Source: Ceratodon purpureus
Taxonomy: Eukaryota; Streptophyta; Bryopsida; Pseudoditrichales; Ditrichaceae
Assembly (NCBI GenBank): GCA_014871385.1
Contig: CM026426.1
Location: forward strand, 76,890,300 to 76,954,299
Length of the DNA stretch: 64,000 bases
Direction: 5' to 3'
Position numbers and translations under genes: made by a program. The notes beneath the pieces are model-generated. The model was not told where the DNA came from. It did no database searches and saw only the letters and a program-made list of their open reading frames with translations. Shown in pieces: positions 1-11,810 of the stretch (position 1 is the stretch's first letter; the number at the start of each line of letters is the position of its first letter).

Positions 1-193
1 GAAGTGGAATCTCTGCACCATTTCCCTAAAAAAAAAAAAATAAAATAAAATAAAATAAAAAAAATTAGAAACTCCGGAGATTTTATACATGCACAATCTC
101 TCTTCCAACCCTCTTCCATCCTTTGCTATTGATTTCAATGTATCCCTTCATCTCCCAAATCAATTGCCTTGAGCCCTTCATAACATCAACTTC
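1..193. other. A-rich leader, no gene seen
   Basis: Low-complexity sequence with an A-rich tract at about 29-64. No supported gene. It precedes the RING-like pseudogene and may hold its promoter, but no clear motif is visible. Confidence 0.4.
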
Positions 194-1850
194 GTGGAAA
201 ACGATCAAAATCCGGTAGCTAATTTGGAGGTGGTCGGAATTGGACTTACGATGGTTCTTGGCATGCCGGTTTTGGTTAGAGAAAACCTGTCTAACCAGAA
301 CAATGAGGTCGGGGAGTTGCAATTACGGGTTATAGAAAAGGATGGTCTAATTGCAGAGTCAGAAGAAACCATCCGAAAACTACGATTGGAATCAGTAGTA
401 AAAGATGCTGTAATAACAGATTTGCGCAATTAATTGCAAGAACGAGAAAGACCTCAGTCTTCTCAAGCCAATGATATACCTGTAGTTCAAGATCCAATGT
501 TGGTGGATGAATCTTACATCAACAACACGGTTGATGTTGCAACGGCCGGTGTGTTGGAGAATATTTCCACACCAGCAAAACATCGACGGGTTGGAGTGAT
601 ATTGCCTCCACTAGGCCCATACGCGCGACCCTATGTAGACATTGATGGACCATTAAGTCAAGATTCCTTATCATTTCCACCCAATGCTCAAACGGAAGAA
701 GTAGAGACATTGAAGAGAGCCAATGATGAATAGCGGCTCCTTGTTTTGATGTTCGCTAAATCATACTACGAGTGGAAAGTGGCAACCATTCTCAGCGTTG
801 ATCACGGTCGCCAAATCGCGTTAGGGTTCAAGAAGATCAACAAATAGTACTTGCAACACAACAGACGAAAGGATTTTGGCCTAACTTCATGGACTAATGC
901 AGATGATATGTTTCCATCCACTCTGCCAATGCAAGAATCGGATTCTAAACTCATAGATTGGGCGAAGTTGGATTTAGATGTGGAGAACGCAACTTCGTGC
1001 CATGATCTTCAAATGAAGGAAGGAGTTACAGGCAGAAAGCTTTGGCCAAATCCTCGACCATGGGTGTTGGATGGTTCTGAAACATGTATGGTGTGTCTAA
1101 ATCCATTTGGTCCGGAGGGTGGATGGGCACTTGGATCATGTACCCACATGTTCCATCCAATGTGTTTAATTAACATATTTTTGGTTAGGAGATTTTGTCC
1201 GGTATGCAAGTCTCCGTTCCATGAACTCTTGTACGAGGTTTTTGGACTCACTCTATACATGCCACCAAGCCATGAGAGAAATCCCAAAAACACCCCGGGT
1301 GAAAATTACCGCAATATGTGGGGGGAAGATTTGATTTGGAGTTGGCGGGCCCAGACTCACTCGGTCTTTAAGAGCAATGTAAGTGACGAGTTGGTGTGGG
1401 AGGATGACCACAAGGCGATTGTGAGGGTGTGCAAGAAGATAATTGGATCAGCGAAGGAGGACCAAGGGAAACGAAATTTTTTCTATCAGACTTTGAATGG
1501 ATACTGGGATGCGAAGCATAAGGAATTCCAACTTGGTACGCACCCACAAGGCCTCATATGGAACAAGGACGGGGAACTTGATTACAGACAATGAAGGTCA
1601 CGCCACTCTGACCGCCCGAGAGGCAGTCCAAATGTCTCTTTCGGAGTGGAAGTATCCTTTCAGAAATGAAGCTGTTGACTTTCTTCTAGAGGAACACTCT
1701 CCACAGACATTGCGTACATTGGCACAATTGAGAAACTTGCAAATTTTGCGTTCTCTCAGTGAAACCGATGGCCCATTCCGGCGGACACGGACGAGAGCCA
1801 GGTGCACCTTGACGCTGGACGATGGAGCAGGACCAAGTGGCACGGCGTAG
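194..1850 (+). pseudogene. RING-finger-like protein, decayed
   Basis: One plus-strand frame runs from the ATG at 194 to 1594, broken only by in-frame stops at 431 (TAA), 731 (TAG) and 845 (TAG). A +1-type shift near 1570-1590 then moves the likely C-terminus into the frame ending at 1850. The N-terminal third is coiled-coil-like (heptad-rich E/K/L segment). The middle (about 1088-1220) has a RING-like zinc pattern: C-x2-C in CMVCLNPF, then C-T-H-M-F-H-P-M-C, then C-P-V-C. RING domains usually act in E3 ubiquitin ligases; that role is an inference from the motif. The C-terminal part has a W/D/E-rich conserved-looking segment I do not recognise. The stops mean this copy is unlikely to make a full protein. 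It may be a gene carried by a repeat family rather than a host gene. Confidence 0.6.
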
Positions 1851-2130
1851 TAGATGCACAGTACTACTACTAGTTACAACTTAGTACTAAGCGACTAGCT
1901 TTCGTATACCGCAATTTTTGTAATGTTTTGGTTTGAAATGGTAATGAAATGCTTTTACTTTCATAAATGTAGACAACAATGCAAAGTCCATATATTACGA
2001 GTATCTCATTTTTCCTATGCTGAATTTACACAGTTGTCATTGCGCTTGGTCCCAATATATTATTCTGGTGGAAATATTAGTTTTTTTTGCATTGTCAAAA
2101 ATTTACTATATCTACAAAGTGGGCCGCACT
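1851..2130. other. Intergenic, no gene seen
   Basis: AT-rich spacer between the RING-like pseudogene and a GC-rich minisatellite. No supported coding sequence. Confidence 0.4.
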
Positions 2131-2234
2131 CTTGAACCTGCTCGCGCCCCCTCACACGCTCGCGCCCCCCTAAACCCGCTCGCGCCCCCCTTTGAACTTG
2201 CTCGCGCCCCCTCCTAAACACGCTGGCGCCCCTT
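2131..2234. repeat. GC-rich minisatellite
   Basis: Five tandem units built on CTCGCGCCCCC, separated by short A/C/T-rich linkers such as TAAACCCG or TTGAACTTG; unit length is about 20 bp. The last unit has CTGGCGCCCC. The array is a sharp GC island in AT-rich surroundings and lies between the RING-like pseudogene and the 3' end of the ParB-like gene. Confidence 0.8.
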
Positions 2235-2867
2235 TTGCATATGTAGAATTCCCCGTCAGCGTTGGTTGTCCATGTCATCAATATGTTTCCTCTATATGTA
2301 AGTTGTAAAAAAAAAAAAAAAACTAACCTAGTAATTTTTCTTCTCCCCTCAATGTCTGATTTTCACCCCGGACCAACCGGTCCGTCCGTCCAAGTCCGGA
2401 AATTTAGCCCATATTCGTCCGTTATGACAACCTTGCCAATGAAGTCAAATCAAATGAGATGAAAACAATGATAGACCAAAGCCTTCTTCAAACTGACGAC
2501 ATGCTACAATTGCTACTTCCACTCTCAGAGTTCGATGACTCTAAATCTCCTTCTACAGCCTCAACATCGACATTTACAAGAGCCCTGGGATCAAAACTAG
2601 TTGGCCGACTAGGAACATATCTAAGGGCACCTGATTGAAGCGCTTGTGCTAAGTCCTCTGCATAGTCCGGAAGTATTTAAGGCTGAATCGGGCTGGAATT
2701 CATACGCCACGATGGAGTGGACACGGCTCTTGGCCCAGGTGGCGGTGTTGCCGCAACTACTCTGCAATAGAAAACCGATAGTGGTTAGATCAAGTAGGTA
2801 GAGTTGCAAACAGAAGCAATGCTAAGATAAATTGCACAAAAGATAGATAATCTAGAGTAAGACTTAC

Positions 2868-3460
2868 ACCACTTAGAGGGTCTTGATTTCTTTGCTGGTG
2901 CTTCCTCAGCTGCTGTCGGTCTAGGATGTTTAGGAGGGCCCATGGCGGATGCTGTAGCCATATACGGTTTGAGAATGGCGTTGAATATGGCTTTGTCATC
3001 CTCAAAAGCTAGAATATGATGACTAATAACCTGGCAAGCCTTGATAGAGGCCCCTGAAACTCAAAGCGTAGCAAAGAAGTGAGACTCTGTGGAAAAAATG
3101 AGAGGAATAATTATGCAGACACATGTAATGAATGATTACCAGTTCCGGCATTCCAGTAAAGGACTATGTTGCCGGGCATTGAAAGCTCTCCAATTATGCT
3201 CTGCATCATCTCATGGGCTTTCTCCCTTGGCCATCTCCACGGAACGTCCCTGTTCATTTGTTGCGACTCCACATCGGTCCAGTTGAAAATGGCATCACTC
3301 TCAATAATGTTGAGGACCCCATGTATCATCTGGGATTTCTTTGTTTGAAAGGAGAAATTAGATGGCGCGTGGCCACCACAAACGAAGACTTCCACTTGAT
3401 GACAAGGTTCTCGGTCTTACAGTTGTCATCAAACTTCCGGGTAACAGCTTCCTCCAGCTG
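2868..3460 (-). other. Methyltransferase-like motif I region of copy 1
   Basis: Two exons (3140-3460 and 2868-3053) join through an intron whose borders complete the motif AGTG. The joined read gives PGN-x-V-x4-AGTG, then A-x3-AC, then HH, then AFE-x-D, then F-x3-L. This is the order seen around the S-adenosylmethionine-binding motif I of N6/N4-type DNA methyltransferases (PG-x-V-x-D-x-F-x-G-x-G, then AA and a strand ending in acidic residue). A DPPY-type catalytic motif is not visible upstream, where the expected strand reads SFVVATRH. A frame disruption lies near 3395. Confidence 0.45.
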
Positions 3461-4419
3461 CAACACAAAGATAATGTCGTTAAGGTCAAGAAAGATATGC
3501 GACAAAGAAAGAGTACATATAGTGTTCACTAGAAAGTTTAAACGTAATATATCCTAGCCCAAAATGCTGCCTTGTTCAACCAATGGTCGAGGTCGGCCTC
3601 CTTAAATTCTGGGGGCAGAAATCTGTAAGAAAGTCGTGAACTAGGTGAAGAGTTCCACCACCTCACCCAGCGCACTTTGAATTTGACATCCACAGCTGCA
3701 GGAACAATCTTTTGAAGCTTGTCCACTATCATCTCCGGTTTGGCAAAATCACTATAGTGCCGATTGATCTGGAAATGAAACATCACATATAAAATTGGAT
3801 GAATTTTTTGGAATTGCAATACTTGTGGATCAACTAAAGTAGGAATGTCAACCAACTCACCTCCGCGAGGAAGTCATCACCGTTTTTGGGATTGGCAATG
3901 GCCAAGTACTTCGTAAAGTCCTTCTTCTTAATGGTGTCGACCATGTTGTTTGATGCCGTAGTCATGGCATCCCAAACACCTGCCGCAATATGCTCTAGAA
4001 TGGGTGTTTTCTCCTTGAAGATCCTGGCAGCTTCGTCAGAAGCAGTCACAATTTCTTGTTGTGAAACAAAGTTATTATTTTGTGAGTTTACAAAATAGCG
4101 CAAATCAATTTTTGAATGGAAGCGTGAGAGAGGGAGGGAAAAGTGCTTACACGATAAAGAAACGCGATGAAGACTTTGGTTGGCAAGGTAAACCACGATG
4201 GAGTAGCTGGTTTGTAATTTGAAGATATTTGGTACTCCTCTAGTGTGAGTAGATCCTTGAATTCCTCCAATTTCATCACATCAAAGGAGCGAATACAAAA
4301 AAGTTTTGCTGGAAGATTACTCATTTCCTATAGACCTGTACGAATAGACGTCAGTCAATAAAATGCATAAAAAACAAGTTTAAGCAGCTGTGGACAAAAT
4401 AGAGGGAGTAAATTATTAC

Positions 4420-5003
4420 CAGCTGATGTTGTGCATGGCATGAAGAAGGTTTCCCACTTGACCGCGTGGGTCAAGAACAATGCAATGCACAGAGATGTGC
4501 CACACTGGATCTTTGCTGTGATGGTTGTTGATATGTCTGAACCATGCGGCGAGGCGATGGTTACCTTCTCAGACATAGAACATCTTCCCAGAGAACTCCT
4601 TCCAATCTGAGTCGGACAATAGCTCATCTTCGAAAGCATCGTTTGCTTTAAGCCAACAAGGGCTCCATTCAACCTTGATCTCTTCAGTGACATCCAATGT
4701 CTTCTCTTCGTGGTTGTACATGGAAATGTACATGACCCAGTCTCCATCTCTATAGCCTTTGACAAACTCTCGCTCCAAATGTTGAACTCCCATTTCTCCA
4801 ACAGATCTCACTTTTGCCATTGAGTGCATCCTACACAGGGGAACAAGGATATGGGACTTCCTCTTGGGGAGAATTTGGAGGCTATTGATGACGCCAATGG
4901 AGTCGACCTTGTGTTGTTTCCGATGTACCAATTCACTCTCTACTGCATTCGTCAAATCAATAGGACAAGATGGCGCTTGCATCGGATCCTGCGTTTGAGT
5001 TAC
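4420..5003 (-). other. ParB/sulfiredoxin-like exon of copy 1
   Basis: The exon follows an acceptor (TTGACAG at 5004) and ends at a GGTAATA donor. The translation has an N-terminal ILVPLCRMHSMAKVR segment, a glycine/aspartate-rich middle and, after an in-frame TGA, EGNHRLAAWF. The pattern (D/E)G-x-H-R-x2-A is the signature of the ParB N-terminal/sulfiredoxin fold, where it binds or hydrolyses nucleotide. Here the usual R is kept. Whether it has activity is unknown. Confidence 0.5.
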
Positions 5004-5835
5004 CTGTCAAAAGTCATACATTTTCATACTTGATTTCAAGAAAAGGATCGTAAGCAAATCAACAATTTTAAAGAAGAATAGAACAATTGCTTTCTGTACT
5101 GAAACTTTTTTTTTAAAACCCAATCATCAGCAGCAGTAATAAGTAGTACAGCGGCCACTATGTACGTGGTGCACGACTATAATATTCCCTAGCCTGTCTA
5201 CAATTCCAATTACGGCGCCTCCTCCAAAATTGCCTGGTCTGTTGGACAGGGCATGGTAGTATTGCCGGTAGGGCGAAGACAACATGGGCTCGCCTCCTCA
5301 CTCTAATAGGCCAGGAAGGAGAAGGTGGAGACATCGGCGGGGTACCAAGTCGTGGAGAAGTAGGCATGTAGCCCGAGGATATAGGCTCGTAGACAGGAGC
5401 TGTAGGCATGTATTGAAGAGAGTGGACCTTGAGAAGTCCACTACCTAAACCTACAGGGTTTCCTAAATCACACCTACAATAGGGCTGATCAAATGAATCC
5501 AAGAGGTCGGAAACATTGATCACCGTGATCAGGGAACTGATGGACAAGGGTGCATCTGAGAATACCTAGAAACAAAGGAATAAAGACAATGTGAGTTTAC
5601 CATAAAAGTTAATAAAACAACATTAAAAAGAAATAAGTTTGATGAACAATGTTATGCTCAATACAGAGAACAAATTAATGTGAAGTACCTCAGTTTCTGC
5701 CGTTGTTGGTCCATCAGCTTCATTTGCAGTGAGTTGCTCTGTAAACTCCTACAAGACAGACAATGAACATCTTGTGAGAGTTAAAGAGGAATCACTAAGC
5801 AACAAGTAGAAAGTAAGGATTGCAAAAATCACAAA

Positions 5836-6100
5836 CAATGGGGGCCTCCTCGAATGGGGTTGCGGCCTCCACCAAAGTCTCCGTACGTGCTGCGCCCACA
5901 ATGAAACCCACCACTAGAGTGGGTGTCAGATGCGAAAGCCTCTTGGCTGCCTCCTCTTCCCTCGGCGCCATGGCTTGTGCACCCTCCTCCATAGCTCGTA
6001 CTGCGGCCACATGAGGAGCTTGTGCCTCCATGGGAGGTGCAGACAACTCCCTGTCTACAACAATGGGGGCCTCCTTGGATGGGGTTGCGGCCTCTTCCAC
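5836..6100 (-). repeat. Internal duplication in copy 1
   Basis: A block near 5838-5876 (GGGGGCCTCC.CGAATGGGGTTGCGGCCTC on the plus strand) recurs near 6061-6098. On the coding strand both read about VEEAATPSKEAPIVVD and VEAATPFEEAPIVCD. This is a tandem duplication inside the Ala/Glu-rich exon. Confidence 0.65.
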
Positions 6101-7439
6101 AGCAGTCGTCGCGGCCTAAACCCACTTCTCCAATTGAACCACACCCATAATCGCAACAAATTTCAACACCCAAAACCCAAACACCCAAATCCCCCCAACA
6201 CAAATCCTCACCTCCCCTTTAGCAGGGCCGCGGTCTGATCCGCCTCCGTCGCTCTCCATCTCGCGGTCTTTACGACCCTCTCCACGCCCCTCCATCCTCT
6301 CTACAGTCGGCTCCTCCTCCGTAGCCGCGGCTACAAGTTTGAAACCAGTTTCAGTTGAAGCCCTCCCTCTCCCACCTATTCCTTTACCTCTCCCTCGACC
6401 ATCCACTTCTCTTCCTTTACCTCGCCCTCGGTGCGATACCTCAACCACCTCATAAAAGTGGTCGTCTCCGGGGCCTACCGTGGTAGCCAGCGAATCGATG
6501 TTCTCCGCACTCGTCTTAGTGGGACTTCCGAGGTCCCCTCTCCCCGCCCGCCTTTCATCGCGCTTCAAAGCCATCGCCTCCCCACCTTCGCCCGCCCCCA
6601 TAATTTCTCGCCTTGCTCTGCGAGCGACGGCTCTCAAAGTCTCAGTTTTGGAATCCTCGCCAGTAGCCACTATTGCTGTCCTTGCACCTTCAACCTCTTG
6701 TTCAACCCTTAACCAGTCAGTTCTCTCCACAAAGAATGCAGAATACCTTTAGACTAAATTAGCAGAATGGCTTATGCGGCATTACTGTCTTCAGTAGTAA
6801 AAACTTATTCACGCAACGAAGACAGTGAATTAAATTTATAATGTTCTACCACGCAAGAAAACATGATTCATATCAACTATACATGGAACAGCTATGCAGG
6901 AAACTTACTATATCCGAGTTAGAATGGCCACCTGATTGTGAATCAGTCTCCCTTGTCGAAGAATCCTTAAAACTGAAAGAAGGTTGCGGTGTCTCTAGAG
7001 TCCGACTTGAATTGAACCCTAGTTCCTCTGTCATCTCGTTATTTTTTTCGCCGCTATTTAATTCCTCATGCTCTTGAGGCTCTACTACAGTGTCTTCTAA
7101 AACCTCATCTTTTATCTCCACTATAGTCTCTAGAATGAGTTTACGAATGCTACAAAATTTCAGAGCCAAAGGCAGCCCAGCTCCCCGGGCCTTTAGTGGT
7201 GCACTCAGAAGGTTACGTTTTGTATCTACCTTCCTATGAGATGCTCTCCTCTTTCTCGCTCTCCTATTCGTAAAATCTGTGGAGTATGATTTCCTTCCCC
7301 GTTTCGGAGTGACATAAGTGGAGGGAGTAGACCCTCCACTATCCTTCATGTGTCTAAGTAACCTAATGACCCTCCTCACAATAAAAGACTCTATAGAACT
7401 GCATCTCTGCTTATATACTCCAAAATCAGTCCATTTCAC

Positions 7440-8178
7440 AAAAACTCCTCATGAAAAGATAATAGTACAAAGTGACAAGAATCTTCCACTTGCTACACTC
7501 TGAGGAACTAAAAATAATTTCATTTTGAACTAAAGTTGATGTACAAATAAATAAAATTAAAATTTATTTAAACATCAATAAAAACAAGACTATAATGGAA
7601 ATGAAGACAAATGTAACCCATCACAGATGGTCTGGCCAAAATTCCGTAACGAAAGGCGGCTAAACTAATATTGGAGATGCTCTTTTAAGAATCGAATCAA
7701 ACCATGATCTAAACTACTACTGACATGAGTTAATATAACAAGCCTTAAAATCTCATTACGGCGGTAGGAATACCTAACTCTGTTGCTTACGGTCTAACTA
7801 ACTTCCCTTACTCCTAAATCTCATTCACTTTCTATAATGCATCCAGAAGCAGCATTTGAAAAGATGAAGCATATGACGGCTCATTCTAATCTTATAATAC
7901 TTCATAACAAATAGAATCGTCTACACGATTCGAATACTGAAAGTAGAGTTATAATTATCTTCCCTGATATACTTAGGCCTGCAAAAAGCAACATTATAAT
8001 TAGTTAGAGCCGTCTCTTTTTAATCATGCATCCATTATCTAACAGAATGAAATATTATCTAGACGTCTACATGGACATTCCAACCTGAATAAAATAATCA
8101 ACATCTATGCATCATTCCTCTCACTTTGCTCTCGCAATACACCTTCGCTAATACACTCCTTCCTATCGTCTTTCCACT
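7440..8178. other. AT-rich spacer, no gene seen
   Basis: AT-rich sequence between the ParB-like gene and the MULE-like transposase. It may hold the left end of the MULE, but I could not find a clear terminal inverted repeat. Confidence 0.4.
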
Positions 8179-10930
8179 ATGGTTGACTTTCCTGCGAACA
8201 TGGGGATGGTCTGTCTGTATGCCCAAGGCATGTGAAACCCTCTACGATTTCGCGTAGATGACGATGGTCTAGCTACAGTGTTCTCTCTTTGCTTGAGTCT
8301 CAGATTTCATTTCCGTGAGAATACCATCAGTATAGAGGAGGAGATCTTTGATGACATTACTGCCAAGGTTATCCACACCCTTGGGCAACCTTCACTGAGA
8401 GATGAGAACAATATGTTGCAGTGGAGACTTTTCCCTGGATCCTATTAAGTCTTTGGTCTCACTAATTCTCTCATGGCTGCATCCACTAAGATCCTCACCC
8501 CATGTCGCTCTTCTACTTGCACAATTCAGACTCCCTTATCTCGTGATGTCAAGGTCAAAGTTGAGCCTGGCATCGAGACCTTAGATGTAGAGAAACCTCC
8601 TCCACCTTCTGTCATATCACTCTCTTCTAATGACAAAGTCAGTCCCCTGAGGTCGGTGCCTAAGGTCCAGGCTGATGCTCCTCTTTCCAATGTGTCTCCT
8701 CCATTGTCCGAGGTTAACTTTAGCATAGTTCTGCTCCTTAAACAGCTTGCAATGAGGCATGGGTCAAAAAACATTTTGAAGAAGATAGACTACTCAAGTA
8801 TTAGACACGAATGACCATATTTGTTATTTTGAGACAATTTCAGAATTTTGAGACTTTTTGAAGAAAATTTCACCAATAGTTTTTAGGCAATTTGAACCCT
8901 TTTGACTTTCTGATTATAGATTATACTTGACTCAAGGATAATCTTCCCATATATAGTCAAAAAATTTGTGACAAATATAGAATTAATCAAGAAGTCATTG
9001 AAAAAGCTATAGTTAAGCATTAAATTGAGACTATGAGAAGTCTCAATATAACGAATATGGTGTTACGAGATGATAGAGTATTTGCCTGCAAAGTTTGATG
9101 GTCCGGTCCTCTTTGAGTTGCCCCCAGCTGCTGCAGGATCCTCTAAGCTTGCCGCAAAGCCAATGCAGGGAATGGACAAACGATACGACGGACACTTGTG
9201 GACCAAGACCATCACAACAAACATCACAAACGACCTCGGACTGTCTTTTCGAAGTTCGAGATGCGTCGGATGGCTGCGCTCCAGCAACAAGGAGTGCGGC
9301 TTCCTCGAGCGCGTACCCAAGATCTTTTAGGTTAACGAGACCAAGTTTGAAGGATGTACTCTCCAAGCTTTTCCCTTTATCCAGCCTCCTCCATCCGACT
9401 TTGCGCTAGTTTGCAAGGTTTGTAAAGAACCTCCATCATGTGTTGCTACATGCGAGGCTAAGATTTTTAACGTAGTGGGCAAACCAAATCAGACTAGAGT
9501 ATGTATTCACATACGAACACATGATCACTCAGTGAAAGTTGGGGACTATAGAGACTCCAAGGCGGAGATTAGTAACTTAATACAAGAGTAGATTGCGATG
9601 AATAATAAAGCAACGAAGAGCGCCATCGTCTTGGAGGCAAGCAAACACCTCATCGGGAGCTATCTGCTACAACTTGAGGACGCACCACCAAGGAAGCTAA
9701 TGATGGAGGAGCTGGTTCCTGTTCTAGATCGATGCAAAGATATGGAGTCATCAAACATTCGCAATAAAGTCGCGACATTCAAAATCATTAGAAGGTACGG
9801 AATCATGGAAGGTATCACCAAGCTCCGTGGAAAGAGTCTGTGGGCTTCTGTCCAAGAAAATAAGTTTCCTGGTAAGGGAGCGTTGCGTGACAAAGTCTTC
9901 GTCTGCAAGATGTCGGAGGTCGGGCCGGATAGTGGAGTCGACTTGGTCAGTCGAATGCAACCTGGCAGAGATCTGGAGAATGCCTGGATCATGTTCGATC
10001 ATGTGCGACGGGTGATAGAGTGGTCAACGATGGCGTGCCATGTGTACGACGCCACCTACTGCCGCGTGATGACAATCGCGACTTGCGACATGCAGTCCGA
10101 GGACACGGAGGTCCAGCTCGTCTTCTGGAAAAACCTCAACCTCATCATGGAGAACAATGGCGTTGCAACGCCAAACTTCAAGGAGTTCATGGCGGATAAC
10201 GCACACGGTAATTAGAATGCAGTGCAAATCCTATACGGCAATGGCAACAAAGAGGACCGAATGGAGGACCGCGAGGGGTTGTGCTTGTTCCACTGGACAC
10301 AGAAGATGGTCCAGTATACGGAGAAGAACTTCCCCGAAGAACTTTGGGAATAGCACAAGAAAATGTGTACTCAGTACAGGATGGCGACCAGCATGGCAGA
10401 GGCGGACAATTTGTACCACGCGTTGCGAGCATGGTGGGCATCCATCGAGGTCGTTGGCGAGAGCGGACTTATCAAACTCGATCAGTGGCTGCCATTCTGG
10501 CACTACTGCTTTCGCTAGTGAGGGAAATTCAAATCCACTGTATGATTTCTTTATTATGTTTTGCTTTTTTTAATACATATCTCATATTCCTAACCTACAC
10601 AACTTCAATTGTTGAATCTAACAGCTTCTATTGTCTATACTACAAAAATTCACGGAAGAAGAACTTAGAGAGATGTCGATCTGCAACCTCGCCGAAAGAA
10701 TTTATAACAAGTGGCTCCAAGATTCAGGAAACAACGGTAACGACCTCTACGTTGCCACAGTGGACGATTTCGTTTGAGCATTTTTACAGGTTGTTAACTA
10801 CTACCAGTTGCTCAAAGGAGACGTCGGCGGAACAGGACCATCTAAGAAGGAACTAAAGCTGAGGATGGCGGAACGCAGGGCGAAAATCCCAGGAAATCCT
10901 ACACTGCTCAAAGATCCCATGATCGATATG
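8179..10930 (+). pseudogene. MULE-like transposase, 5' part (interrupted)
   Basis: Frame begins at ATG 8179 and runs through 8817, where a MITE interrupts it; it resumes in frame at 9066 once one copy of the MITE target duplication is removed. A frame change near 9325 leads to a zone with CKVCKEPP and C...H residues, a likely DNA-binding zinc region. The 9598-10518 block has YDATYCRVMTIATCDM, then FMADNA..N, then CLFHWTQ. These match the D-A-T-Y, D and C-x2-H parts of MULE-type DDE transposases. In-frame stops lie at 8233 (TGA), 9589, 10213, 10351 and 10516 (TAG) and 10519 (TGA). A probable intron (about 10520-10650) precedes a helical C-terminal zone ending in LLKDPMID, where a hAT-like element is inserted. 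The part downstream of that element continues at 14452. Confidence 0.7.
8812..9064. mobile_element. MITE, copy 1 (253 bp)
   Basis: Terminal inverted repeats read CCATATT(T/C)GTTAT at the left and the reverse complement at the right (ATAACGAATATGG). The flanks read ACGAA and ACGAG, a probable 5-bp target duplication. Removing the element and one duplication restores a continuous transposase frame across the site. The centre has an imperfect palindrome (GATTATACTTGACTCAAGGATAATC spans about 8925-8950). No coding capacity. Closely related to the copy at 20264-20518. Confidence 0.8.
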
Positions 10931-11810
10931 CAAGGTAGTCACGAACGTCCGGGACGCTCGAGACGTCAAGACGTCCGCGGACGTTCGCCAGCGATCCAGG
11001 ACGTCCTGTGACTTAGAAAAAGAATTCACTCTCACAGGTTTCACCCCGGGGTCAAACCAGATTCCCGGAGGCGGAAACATATTTCGCTCGTCCGATCCGC
11101 CACTCTCGCCACGCGACTCCATCTCGACCGACAGATCGCAACGACGGCCGCAGAGACCGCCCCGAGGTCGCCGGCAACAGCCGCCCTTCGATTCGGTGGC
11201 CACGATGCGGCCGTTTTGGGCCATTGCAGGCCGTCGAATGTGGGCGGCCGTCGTCGGCCGTCCGATCCCGCGGCCGTCCCTGCGGCCGACCGCGGGGACG
11301 GCCACGGGGTCGGCCTGTCCGCGGCCGCTCCGATCCGACGGCCACGATCAGGCCGCGACGACCGCATCATGGCCGCCCGATGCAGGCGCCGACGGCCGTT
11401 GGATTGGGCGGCCGTCAGCGCGGACGGCCACGGTGACGGCCAAGGAGTGCCGTCCGCGGAGATGGCCGCGAAATTAAAAAAAATAACCCCGAATTTTAAA
11501 ATGTTCATAACTTCTTCAATATTTATCCAAATCCGGCTTATGAGGTGTTTTTTCGCAATACGTTTCCTGTAGATGCCAAAAAACATCTCATAAGTCTAAT
11601 TTGGACAAGTTTTGAAGAAGTTACCGAAATTTGAAGATTCCGGGGAGTTGAGGGGTCGGCCGTTGGCGGAGACGGGGGGCCGACCCTGATATCGGCCGCG
11701 GAGACGGGGGCCGTCCGCTGGGACGGCCTCGGAGACCGCCCCTCGTCCGCATGGAGGCGGGGTCTCGCAAGGCCTTTCCTTTTCTCTTGGTTTTTCTCTA
11801 GAGACAGCCT
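10931..11810 (+). repeat. Left inverted arm of the hAT-like element
   Basis: GC-rich arm with dense CGGCCGTCC/GGACGGCCG units (about 11190-11470), then an AT-rich block with ATGTTCATAACTTCTTC, then CCGGGGAGTTGAGGGGTCGG. The right arm carries the same blocks in inverse order and orientation. Several GC-rich ORFs here are repeat shadows and not genes. Confidence 0.75.

Larger units (their letters stand above)
2488..7439 (-). pseudogene. ParB-like / DNA methyltransferase-like fusion gene, decayed (copy 1)
   Basis: A many-exon minus-strand gene. Exons I can support by GT...AG borders include 6909-7439, 6212-6746, about 5832-6115, about 5690-5751, 5158-5568, 4420-5003, about 4200-4324, about 3860-4060, about 3560-3770, 3140-3460, 2868-3053 and 2488-2761. 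In order, the protein has a basic N-terminus with nuclear-localisation-like clusters (PKRGRKS, RRARKRR), an RG-rich segment, Ala/Glu repeats, a YMPTSP-containing linker, a ParB-like domain ending in EGNHRLAA, a helical middle, a methyltransferase-like motif I (MPGNIVLYWNAGTG split by an intron, then AC..HH..AFE.D) and an acidic serine-rich tail. A TGA at 4546-4548 precedes EGNHR, and frameshifts are visible near 3395 and in the last exon. The ParB and motif I calls rest on motif reading only. Architecture matches the gene at 53.3-59.8 kb, so I infer one family. Confidence 0.55.

Noticed and set aside
194..1594. Variant genetic code with TAG and TAA read as Gln
   Set aside because: TAG also stands at Trp positions in the copia element, and the intact genes use normal stops. 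Decay explains the data better.
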